Source: Bacillota bacterium (GTDB lineage Bacteria; Bacillota; Clostridia; Lachnospirales; Bianqueaceae). From it: a stretch of DNA of 56,406 bases. Below are positions 50,136-56,406 of this stretch, piece by piece. A program made the position numbers and the translations under genes. The DNA is taken from contig JAFRUE010000009.1 of NCBI GenBank assembly GCA_017441925.1, positions 1 to 56,406 on the forward strand. Direction: 5' to 3'. The notes under the pieces were generated by a model that saw only the letters and a list, made by a program, of their open reading frames with translations, had not been told where the DNA came from and ran no database searches. Within the stretch, counting starts at the first letter, position 1. Each line of letters opens with the position of its first letter.

Positions 50136-51101
50136 TTATCTGCGGACCTTCCCGGCGGGTCTTTTTATTGCGCTGAGCAGCTTCTCCCCGCCGACAGCAA
50201 GCACGGAAAGAACCGCTCCCAACACGATTCCCACGACGCCAATGGTCCTCGAGGACGCGTCCTCCGCCGTAATAGAGGCCAGGAACTGCTCCTTCGAAAT
50301 CAGCCCGGCCTGAACCTGTTCCGCTTCGCTGACCGGCCCGTCTTCCTCAAGAACAAGCTGATTCCCGCGCTGCCGTCCGATCACGGTCACCGGTTTAGCC
50401 CCCTCCAGCGTCTCATAGGAGAAGACCACATGTACCGATCCGATATCGTCGCCGTTTGACAGCATGCCGTCCCCGTACTGATTCTCATCGACCCAGAAAT
50501 CAATCCCGCTGTTTCGGACATATTCTCCGCATGACTCAAGCAGCTCATCCGGAGTAAACCCTCTTTCCTCGCGCACAAGATAATCTGAGACATCCGCGGG
50601 ACTCACCCGGAAGCCGCCGATGGACAGCGCCCCGGAAGCATACAGGGATTTCATATTGACCGCCGGAGGATTCTCATATTTCGTACCGGAATTAACAATG
50701 ACCGCTTCACGATCAGCGGAGGCAGGGATCCACGTCTTCACGACATAGTACTCATATTCCACCACATCATCGACCGGTGAATACTTATCTTCGCCTTCGT
50801 CTACGATAACTTTCCTCTCCTCTTCCTCATAGACCTTCTGATAAGGAACCCTGGAATAATAGACAGCATTCTCGACCTGAAGACCTGCCTCCTTATCGGC
50901 AATGACTCCGCCGTCCGAAAGCGTAGGAATCCCGGAAACGATCACGAGCTTGCCTTCATTTTCAGGCAGCACTTCCGTCGTCTCGATCAGCTCGTTGCCT
51001 ATTTCAGCCGCTCTGCCTTCTCTGTTTGCGGACATGATTGCGATACTGAAGCCCAGTATGACGATGCCGACAATCAATAAGATCCATCTGCCCTTTGTCA
51101 T
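50136..51101 (-). CDS. TMEM43-family membrane protein
   Basis: The 321-residue protein has an N-terminal membrane helix (about 5-24), a long extracytoplasmic domain and a C-terminal helix pair region (about 285-308). Its layout and sequence (VENAVYYSRVPYQKVYEEEERKVIVDEGEDKYSPVDDVVEYEYYVVKTW, SGALSIGGFRVSPADV) fit the TMEM43 family (PF07787). The function of prokaryotic members is unknown. The gene lies 33 bp after eutP, with a weak GGCGGGGTG site, so it may belong to the EutS/EutP transcript, though a functional link is unproven. Confidence 0.75.
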   Translation of the reverse strand: MTKGRWILLIVGIVILGFSIAIMSANREGRAAEIGNELIETTEVLPENEGKLVIVSGIPTLSDGGVIADKEAGLQVENAVYYSRVPYQKVYEEEERKVIVDEGEDKYSPVDDVVEYEYYVVKTWIPASADREAVIVNSGTKYENPPAVNMKSLYASGALSIGGFRVSPADVSDYLVREERGFTPDELLESCGEYVRNSGIDFWVDENQYGDGMLSNGDDIGSVHVVFSYETLEGAKPVTVIGRQRGNQLVLEEDGPVSEAEQVQAGLISKEQFLASITAEDASSRTIGVVGIVLGAVLSVLAVGGEKLLSAIKRPAGKVRR

Positions 51102-51134
51102 TTTTCACCCCGCCTTTTATCTCAGATTTCCTTT

Positions 51135-51629
51135 TCAGGAATCCCATTCGCTTATTCCCAACCGCTGACGTTCAATTGCCTCTTCCATGCTTATCGAGGG
51201 AAGGTCGTCATTCAGATAGGCCAACAGTTCGTCTATTCCTTCCCTTGTCTTGTTATTGACTTCGAAAATGCGGTCGCATCCGGCGTTTTCCATCCACTGA
51301 CGGATCATCGGAACATTCGCGTACGCAGAATCCGTTTTGGTGATTATACCGATCAGCGGGCGGAGAATAAAAGTATGCAGACAACAGCCAAAGAGATTAA
51401 AAGGTTCATCGGCTGCCTGCACCAGTCCCACAACATCGGCCTCAAAAGAAAAACACGCGAGTCCTACCGAAAAGCGTTTGGATTCGGAGTATTCGCCGGG
51501 CGTGTCAATGGTATCATCATTCAGATTGGTATACTGCGTTTTGATATAATGCAGCTCTTCACCGTTCAATGCCTGGATCAAAGAGGTCTTCCCGGCTTCA
51601 CTCCGGCCCATAAGAAACATTTTTTTCAT
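51135..51629 (-). CDS. EutP/PduV-like small GTPase-like protein
   Basis: The 164-residue protein is of the EutP/PduV family associated with bacterial microcompartments. The P-loop reads GRSEAGKTSL (residues 8-17), with TIDTPGEY as the switch/G3 region and a later NKTREGIDEL. EutP has been linked to acetate kinase activity in one species and PduV to compartment position. It sits 17 bp after the 51647-52084 shell-protein gene. No microcompartment enzymes are encoded in the window, so this is an orphan or satellite set. Confidence 0.92.
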   Translation of the reverse strand: MKKMFLMGRSEAGKTSLIQALNGEELHYIKTQYTNLNDDTIDTPGEYSESKRFSVGLACFSFEADVVGLVQAADEPFNLFGCCLHTFILRPLIGIITKTDSAYANVPMIRQWMENAGCDRIFEVNNKTREGIDELLAYLNDDLPSISMEEAIERQRLGISEWDS

Positions 51630-51646
51630 AAGACAAACCTGTTTAG

Positions 51647-52084
51647 TCAGTTTACAGTAACCTCGGCGGTCTCAAAATGCAGATCATCTCTGAAAAAACG
51701 GACGACTTCCTGCACAGCGGTCCTCACTTCGGTAAGACCGCCCGTTAATATGAGCGTACCGCAGAAACGGTCCATGAACCCGATCTGTACATCGGCAGCT
51801 TTCATAGCACAGTCTGCAGCAGCCACAACGGCTTCCCATGGAGTAAAACGGATGAGCCCGATCGCCTCGCCTGTATGATCCTCTCCCTCATGTGTTCCGA
51901 TATGAAGGCCAAGATTCTGATAGATACTCGGATCGGAAGGATTCAGGACATGAGCCATACACACTTCCTTGCCCGGAATGCGCACCCTGGTCATGCGAAG
52001 AGTCTGTCCCTTGAGCTCTTCGTAATCCTTATGGAAGATCTTCTCCAGAAGCTCTTCTCTCGTGATCTTTTGTGCTGTTATCAT
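51647..52084 (-). CDS. Bacterial microcompartment shell protein, EutS-like with N-terminal extension
   Basis: The 145-residue protein has a BMC domain of the circularly permuted EutS/PduU type: VCMAHVLNP, the TGEAIGLIRFTPWEAVVAAADCAMKA strand-helix, then ADVQIGFMDRFCGTLILTGG, a close parallel to EutS. Compared with EutS (about 111 residues) it has an N-terminal extension of about 30 residues (MITAQKITREELLEKIFHKDYEELKG) that could be a helix. It follows a second EutS-like gene by 12 bp, and precedes eutP. Two similar hexamer-type shell proteins without other shell genes make an unusual set. Confidence 0.87.
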   Translation of the reverse strand: MITAQKITREELLEKIFHKDYEELKGQTLRMTRVRIPGKEVCMAHVLNPSDPSIYQNLGLHIGTHEGEDHTGEAIGLIRFTPWEAVVAAADCAMKAADVQIGFMDRFCGTLILTGGLTEVRTAVQEVVRFFRDDLHFETAEVTVN

Positions 52085-52096
52085 ATAAAAACAAAG

Positions 52097-52459
52097 TTAT
52101 TTTCTCGTCAGACGGCAGACAACATAACCCATTTCCGACTTGAAAAAATCAAGGATCTCAAGCATAGCGGACTCTACATCCGCGAGTTCGCCGGTTATGA
52201 TCAGAGTGCCTGTGAAACGGTCCGCAAATCCCAGATATACATTGCCGCTCTTGACGGCAATATCCGACGCGATGACGGCAGACTCCGGCGGCGTCATATT
52301 CATAATGCCGATTGCGGAAGTACCATAATCGACCTGCGGGTTTAGGCCCAGTTTCTGATAAATGACAGGGGCGGGACTGCCCATAATATGTGCAAAAGTG
52401 ATCTCTTTACCGCAGACGGTTTCCTGAACGATCCTGATCTGCTCACTGTTATCCGGCAT
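52097..52459 (-). CDS. Bacterial microcompartment shell protein EutS-like
   Basis: The 120-residue protein is a close EutS/PduU match: RIVQETVCGKEITFAHIMGS, GTSAIGIMNMTPPESAVIASDIAVKS, NVYLGFADRFTGTLIITGE. The length is near that of EutS (111). EutS proteins are permuted BMC-fold hexamers that occupy facet or bend positions. It is first in the operon, just after a promoter (52493-52521), with CGGAGG before ATG. Its partner lies 12 bp downstream. Confidence 0.92.
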   Translation of the reverse strand: MPDNSEQIRIVQETVCGKEITFAHIMGSPAPVIYQKLGLNPQVDYGTSAIGIMNMTPPESAVIASDIAVKSGNVYLGFADRFTGTLIITGELADVESAMLEILDFFKSEMGYVVCRLTRK

Positions 52460-52492
52460 GGATTACCTCCGTGAAAATCAATCTCTGCCCTC

Positions 52493-52521
52493 ATTTTAGC
52501 ATATGCCGCTGAAAAACACAA
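52493..52521 (-). promoter_or_regulatory. Promoter of the EutS-like/EutP operon
   Basis: TTGTGT (minus strand, 52521-52516), 17 bp, TAAAAT (52498-52493), with TG one base upstream of the -10 box. Confidence 0.6.
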
Positions 52522-52575
52522 GACAACGCCCTGTGATTCGCTGTCGATGACGGATATTGTTTCGACATATTCTCC

Positions 52576-53829
52576 TTAATCATACTCCGACGATAAAGAT
52601 AAGAGCGTCTGCATTGCCTCGTTCATCTCTGATGACAGATGATATAGTCCTCTGCCGTCATGGGTCATTGTTCCGTCCCAGTCCAGACTATACCAGGTAT
52701 CCCCAATGATGATTTTGTATGGCATGCTGCAATCATATAACACATCACCATATGGTAAAGGCCGGACAATGTCCTGTACCAAATGAGCCACTTCACCCTC
52801 GATCAGTCTGGAATTATTAGCATGATATGAGTCAACCAGGGTTATTTTGTCAACATATTCCTTCTTGTTGACGTCCGACTCATAATCCAGAGAAACCGTG
52901 CCTTCCTCCGTAACCAGATAGACTTTCCTTAACGAAATATAGGAGGGATCCTCCGCCTCTTGCGTATGATACTCTATCTCCAGAAGACCGTTATACAAAG
53001 CACCGATCTGATCCTCCGGCAGCAGGACAAGATTGACGGATTCCTTGTTAAACTTAGCCTTTCTCCCGCTTTCAGATACCGTCTTCTCAATCGCATTCAG
53101 CGCACTGCCGGATTGAACGGCTTCCACAAAAGCCTGCACCCTGCCTTCTCCGATCCTGTTAAGTCCTTCCGGAAACTCTTCTGTCATATGCCGTTCAAAC
53201 GATGTAATCTGACCGCTATCGATGACAATGTCGAGTCCGTCCCACACCGTCATACCCTCGATAACGCGGAAATAATGGAACGCCCGGATTCCCTCTCCTA
53301 TATCCTCAACAGACAAAGTATACTCCTCTATCGGAATAAACTGACCGGCGGTTTCCTCCGCAAGGCTTTTATAGCCTGCCGGATCGGGATTATCTATAGC
53401 ATCTGTTTTTTTCGGATAAACACCATCTATCTCTCCGGTATCGCGGTTTATAGAAAACCACCCTTTAGGGCCGCCATACATGTCCGAAATGTACAGATTC
53501 CCTTCCGTTACGGCAGAATACTGATAGGATCCTCTGTATGTAATTCCGCAAAATTCAATTTTCGCGGTCCTGGCTGGGTCCTCATCCTGATGCGGGTTGG
53601 TCTGTTCGTACGACCATAAATAAAACACATCCTCTGCTTTAGCTATATTATCATATTCCCCCAGAGGAAAAGCAGCCAGAGGCGCTAATGTATATTCTGC
53701 AGTTTCCTGACTCTCAACAGCAGACTGCTCATTGGCGGAAGCATCCATGCTTTTCTCTGTCCCGCACGCGGAAAAGAAACAGCTAAGTAATAGTGTGATC
53801 AAGACTAAACCGACTATACTTTTTTTCAT
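52576..53829 (-). CDS. Lipoprotein of unknown function
   Basis: A 417-residue protein with a signal peptide and lipobox ending SCFFSAC (Cys at about residue 22), then a Ser/Glu/Ala-rich linker and a polar domain of about 360 residues. Recognisable words include YTLSVEDIGEGIRAFHYFRVIEGMTVWDGLDIVIDSGQITSFERHM, reminiscent of the YpeB/PepSY-like or DUF4652 type of surface proteins, but I cannot assign a family. It is more AT-rich than the left part of the window. A perfect TATAAT at 53845-53850 lies too close to the ATG to be the main -10 box. Stand-alone. Confidence 0.75.
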   Translation of the reverse strand: MKKSIVGLVLITLLLSCFFSACGTEKSMDASANEQSAVESQETAEYTLAPLAAFPLGEYDNIAKAEDVFYLWSYEQTNPHQDEDPARTAKIEFCGITYRGSYQYSAVTEGNLYISDMYGGPKGWFSINRDTGEIDGVYPKKTDAIDNPDPAGYKSLAEETAGQFIPIEEYTLSVEDIGEGIRAFHYFRVIEGMTVWDGLDIVIDSGQITSFERHMTEEFPEGLNRIGEGRVQAFVEAVQSGSALNAIEKTVSESGRKAKFNKESVNLVLLPEDQIGALYNGLLEIEYHTQEAEDPSYISLRKVYLVTEEGTVSLDYESDVNKKEYVDKITLVDSYHANNSRLIEGEVAHLVQDIVRPLPYGDVLYDCSMPYKIIIGDTWYSLDWDGTMTHDGRGLYHLSSEMNEAMQTLLSLSSEYD

Positions 53830-53881
53830 TTCATCATCTTCCTATTATATTTCAGTACGGTCATTATCCCGGATCTTTGGC

Positions 53882-54350
53882 TTATTTTATAGTAAATATG
53901 ACAGGCGACAAATCAGCCGCCTGTTTCCAGGGCACGTCATTCGACGGCGTAATATTGTAGGTGTAGCATATAAAGGCAGAAATATTCACTCTGCTGGTTA
54001 CGCAGATGATTATGTCATCATCCGCATACTGTCTGACAATACCCTCGATAGCCGCCATGTTCCTCTTCAGCAGACTTTCCCACGCTTCATTTTTCTGAAT
54101 TTCATTGAACCGTTCATCTTCCGCGATATCCAGATGATGATATTGGTTGATGATCTCTGCTGTATGCCGGCACCTTGTATAAGGGGATGTGATAATGGCT
54201 GTTATTCTTAAGTTTTTCAGTCTTTCAGCTAACAGCTCAGCCTGTCTTCTCCCCAGATCCGTAATCTCATCGAATGTTCTTTCCTGCGTCCCCCCAGGCC
54301 GCATGACTGTTTCGTTCTCGTTCTGCATGATGCATATATACTATTTTCAT
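53882..54350 (-). pseudogene. Histidine phosphatase-like gene with a frameshift at a G6 run
   Basis: An intact frame from an internal ATG at 54328 codes for 148 residues (TSPYTRCRHTAEIINQYHH, RTFDEITDLGRRQAELLAERL), which fit the C-terminal part of a histidine phosphatase but lack the catalytic N-terminus. Reading from the ATG at 54350 in another frame gives MKIVYMHHAERERN, a family-like N-terminus (R/H-H motif; the usual Arg is His here), then runs into a stop. The frames meet at a run of six C (plus strand, 54290-54295; G on the minus strand). One base fewer there joins them. It is a mutation, a phase-variable site, or a sequencing error. Confidence 0.75.
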
Positions 54351-54407
54351 GGATTCCACCACTTTCTTTGCTGCGGTAAAACCTCTAATGGTCTTTTTCT
54401 TCTGTTT

Positions 54408-54866
54408 CTAGCGGCGCGATCCGTATCCGTTCAATGCTTTTTCAAACATACGCTTCAGTTCTGTGTAGGATACCATATTATTTGCAGTATATTCATAATG
54501 GCCAAAATAAATACTGTAATAAGCACTTGGGCGTAATCCCAGTCCAACCTGCTTTTGCCCGTCAGAAAGGATCAGCGCCCAGTCTGGTCCGCTTGTATGC
54601 ATAATCCAATCACCGACAAGTTTCCGTTCTATCTTCCCTTCAAGAGAATGCAGCAGCTTCTGTCTCGCCTCTTCATCCTTGATGACAGCTTCTTTCCCCC
54701 AACGCCACAGTTTAAGCTCACATTTTGCCGGATCCATATGAATTAGGCGAGGCACAGTAGATCGCAGCGGATATCGGATCAGCGTATACAAAATAAACAA
54801 CACTGCAAGCACAAGCAGTCCTCGGCCTAGAATCTTTCCAAGTTTTTTCAAAAACGTGATGAACAT
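54408..54866 (-). CDS. Small membrane-anchored protein of unknown function
   Basis: The 152-residue protein has one N-terminal membrane helix (about 12-31), a basic juxtamembrane part, and an extracytoplasmic domain of about 110 residues (DPAKCELKLWRWGKEAVIKDEEARQKLLHSLEGKIE, GPDWALILSDGQKQVGLGL). I do not recognise the family. The start is plausible but no strong ribosome site was confirmed. It stands between the broken phosphatase gene and another small membrane protein gene. Confidence 0.65.
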   Translation of the reverse strand: MFITFLKKLGKILGRGLLVLAVLFILYTLIRYPLRSTVPRLIHMDPAKCELKLWRWGKEAVIKDEEARQKLLHSLEGKIERKLVGDWIMHTSGPDWALILSDGQKQVGLGLRPSAYYSIYFGHYEYTANNMVSYTELKRMFEKALNGYGSRR

Positions 54867-54950
54867 GATTGCCGTCCTATGAAAGTACTAAAACAGTCTT
54901 CAAAAAAATGAAAACCAAAGAAAGACAAAGACTCCGACAGGATCCCGATG

Positions 54951-55322
54951 TTACTTAAAGCTGATGAACCTTTTGCCCGCATATGTGAGTATGCCGGTCT
55001 GTTCTTTCTCCCATCTGCAGGGAACTTCAGCCGAAACGACAAACTTCCGGATGATTCCCGTATCCTGCTCCCGGAACCTAAAGACCCTGTGTTCCATTAC
55101 GACTGTTGTATTGCCGGATGCTGCTCTGCCCCTGTCCCAGACTTCCACCGTGCCGTTCACATTGTCTTCGCCTTCAAACACCGCCGTTACAACCTTGGCA
55201 TTTCCGGTCCTTCCCGAAATCAGGCGAACAACATAAATAATCAGCAGCGTAAGAAGAATGGCGCCGATCAGGGCGGGAAAAACATAGGGATGCTCCGAAA
55301 AAAACATCGATAAATTCTTCAT
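54951..55322 (-). CDS. Small membrane-anchored protein of unknown function
   Basis: Starting at ATG 55322 gives 123 residues, with GGAGGTGATC just upstream (strong site); the ATG 15 bp before it is less well placed. One membrane helix (about 15-36) is followed by a soluble domain of about 85 residues with TAVFEGEDNVNGTVEVWDRG and CRWEKEQTGILTYAGKRFISF. The domain may be an extracytoplasmic beta fold. I do not recognise it. Confidence 0.65.
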   Translation of the reverse strand: MKNLSMFFSEHPYVFPALIGAILLTLLIIYVVRLISGRTGNAKVVTAVFEGEDNVNGTVEVWDRGRAASGNTTVVMEHRVFRFREQDTGIIRKFVVSAEVPCRWEKEQTGILTYAGKRFISFK

Positions 55323-55836
55323 TGTGATCACCTCCACTATTATATGTGCTTATTGTTACTTCGTATAATACCAAATTCACACTCGAGAATCAAGTTTGAC
55401 GCTGGCATTCTGTAAGAATCATCAGAATCGCTAACGTTAAAAGCCTAAGATGATAAATAGAATATCTGTTCCTTAGCGGCCTCCATTATTCAGCAATACT
55501 TATGTGCCACAGTATTTTTACAATATACTTATATACTCTGTAAACAGAGTTAAAAATCTCAGTCAGATTGGCAACAAATTACGAAAAAACAGGGAACCCT
55601 GTATTTATCAGGATTTCCTGTCGATAATCAAACGGAGAAGGAGGGATTTGGACGAGGTCTGGATCCCAAAAATCCTTTATTTATGCGGGTTCATGACATC
55701 ATCATTATCGAAAAGTCATCAAAAGTCATCAAAAAGCCGTTACACATTTACTCCACAGAAGAGAGGAATGTGAACGGTCTTTCATAAATCGTCCCCTTAT
55801 CTGCAAAGTCTGTACTTTGCATTCAGCACCAATTCT
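55323..55836. other. AT-rich gene-poor stretch before the GNAT gene
   Basis: No convincing gene. It holds a tRNA-3'-end-like segment at 55633-55650 and an 8-bp hairpin TGCAAAGT/ACTTTGCA (55802-55821) without a T tract. A short open frame at 55504-55773 has no ribosome site and looks like chance. Confidence 0.55.
55633..55650 (-). other. Possible tRNA 3'-end remnant (attachment-site-like scar)
   Basis: On the minus strand the bases CAAATCCCTCCTTCTCCG match the 3' T-arm/acceptor segment of many tRNA-Ser genes. The rest of a tRNA is missing, and GTTTGAT replaces CCA. Such fragments are left by integrating elements that use tRNA genes. The match is from memory. Confidence 0.4.
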
Positions 55837-56352
55837 TTACTCTGTGCTGCCAAGTTTGCTTTCAGCAAAGCGGATCATATTCTCTGTCAGTTTCTCCATG
55901 GGTTCGTTTTTTCTTTTCCGGTAAAAGACGAATCCATCCTCTTTTTTTATGATGCGATAGCCTAATCTTTTGTAAAAAGCATTTGTCCGCTCATTCCAAC
56001 ATGGGGTATCCAGATCAAATGCAGCAGCCCATGGAAAATCCTTTTCTATACATTCCATTAAACGAATTCCGTAACCTCTTCTATGATAGACGCTGTCTAT
56101 AAAAATCCTGCCAATGTATACGCTGTTTTCTGTTTCATCCGTGAATACGATGGCTGCCCCTACCATGTCATTATCTATCATTGCTTGATACAAATGTCCC
56201 TCCCGGGCCATTTGTTTATGCCATTCTACTGAATCAAATTCAGGCGGACAATCACCCTCCGCCCCGCCAACATTTACATCTGTTTCAAAAGCTCTGATAG
56301 ACATATCTACGATTTTTTCTACCTGTTTTGCTTCTGCTTTGACAATATACAT
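55837..56352 (-). CDS. GNAT-family N-acetyltransferase
   Basis: A 171-residue acetyltransferase. The acetyl-CoA-binding motif A shows as IDSVYHRRGYGIRLMECIEK (R/Q-x-x-G-x-G/A type, here RRGYGIRL), with preceding strand VYIGRIFIDSVY, and motif B region NERTNAFYKRLGYR, the usual GNAT ending. The substrate cannot be predicted. It is AT-rich. It is the last gene in view and continues no visible operon. Upstream (right) only about 50 bp remain in the window. Confidence 0.88.
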   Translation of the reverse strand: MYIVKAEAKQVEKIVDMSIRAFETDVNVGGAEGDCPPEFDSVEWHKQMAREGHLYQAMIDNDMVGAAIVFTDETENSVYIGRIFIDSVYHRRGYGIRLMECIEKDFPWAAAFDLDTPCWNERTNAFYKRLGYRIIKKEDGFVFYRKRKNEPMEKLTENMIRFAESKLGSTE

Positions 56353-56406
56353 CCCACTTCTCCCGACTATCTTACAAACAGCGATTATTCTCTTTACTAT
56401 TGCACA

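Noticed and set aside
55504..55773. 89-codon plus-strand frame with Lys/Arg-rich middle
   Set aside because: No ribosome site or promoter, and it runs through the tRNA-like scar; such RRRRDL-type peptides are common noise near tRNA-like DNA.

Overview
The window reads as the chromosome of a Gram-positive Bacillota, most likely an uncultured gut-type member of the Clostridia (Lachnospiraceae/Oscillospiraceae-like). Signs are a type II-A CRISPR-Cas locus, a WalRK-YycHI cell-wall regulon next to murA/rlmH, a T-box riboswitch, an LplABC-type sugar transporter with YetA-like enzymes, EutS/EutP microcompartment genes, and sigma-A promoters with strong ribosome binding sites. Most genes are fairly GC-rich. 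The CRISPR block at the left and the last few kilobases at the right are visibly AT-rich and look acquired. Species cannot be fixed from this sequence. Nearly all genes lie on the minus strand; the plus-strand genes are the tracrRNA, an MFS transporter, a transglutaminase-like protein and a LURP-one protein.

Layout. 1-6910: complete type II-A CRISPR-Cas, with a 12-repeat array running off the left edge, csn2, cas2, cas1, cas9 and a divergent tracrRNA with its own promoter and terminator. 6911-7483: decayed DNA with a palindrome and a broken short gene. 7484-14130: small membrane protein, heterodimeric ABC exporter, rlmH and murA. 14236-19510: walR, walK, an unknown secreted protein, and yycH/yycI-like genes, every junction overlapping or nearly so. 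19613-21133: a PP2C phosphatase fused through a membrane segment to a LysM domain. 21253-31976: a six-gene carbohydrate operon (two permeases, binding lipoprotein, two YetA/PcRGLX-like proteins, sulfatase) with a near-ideal promoter and a terminator. 31978-37996: purL, a small membrane protein, a YwiB-like protein and ddl. 38076-39576: MFS transporter. 39619-41365: trpB (TrpB2 type) under a T-box with a UGG specifier. 41416-43362: phosphoribosyltransferase and a YcaQ-like DNA glycosylase. 43394-47386: sugar operon of lyxose/mannose isomerase, Nudix, glycerol-3-phosphate-dehydrogenase-like enzyme and ribulokinase-like kinase. 47572-47785: four tandem related hairpins of unknown nature. 47883-50095: transglutaminase-like and LURP-one proteins. 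50136-52516: two EutS-like shell proteins, EutP, and a TMEM43-like protein. 52576-56352: lipoprotein, a frameshifted histidine phosphatase, two small membrane proteins, a tRNA-like scar and a GNAT acetyltransferase.

How they work together. Cas9 with tracrRNA and 30-nt-spacer crRNAs gives DNA immunity; Cas1, Cas2 and Csn2 add spacers next to a leader that appears to sit partly inside the end of csn2. WalRK and its YycH/I partners would control wall metabolism, and the PP2C-LysM protein may read the wall from outside and act on phosphoproteins inside. The YetA-like pair, the sulfatase and the Lpl-type importer look like a unit for a sulfated, possibly rhamnogalacturonan-like, glycan. The most noteworthy non-coding signals are the compact tracrRNA, the tandem hairpin cluster and the trpB T-box. 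I did not find a clearly new defence or mobile system; the best candidates for undescribed biology are the hairpin cluster, the PP2C-LysM fusion, the orphan EutS/EutP operon and the sulfatase/YetA operon.
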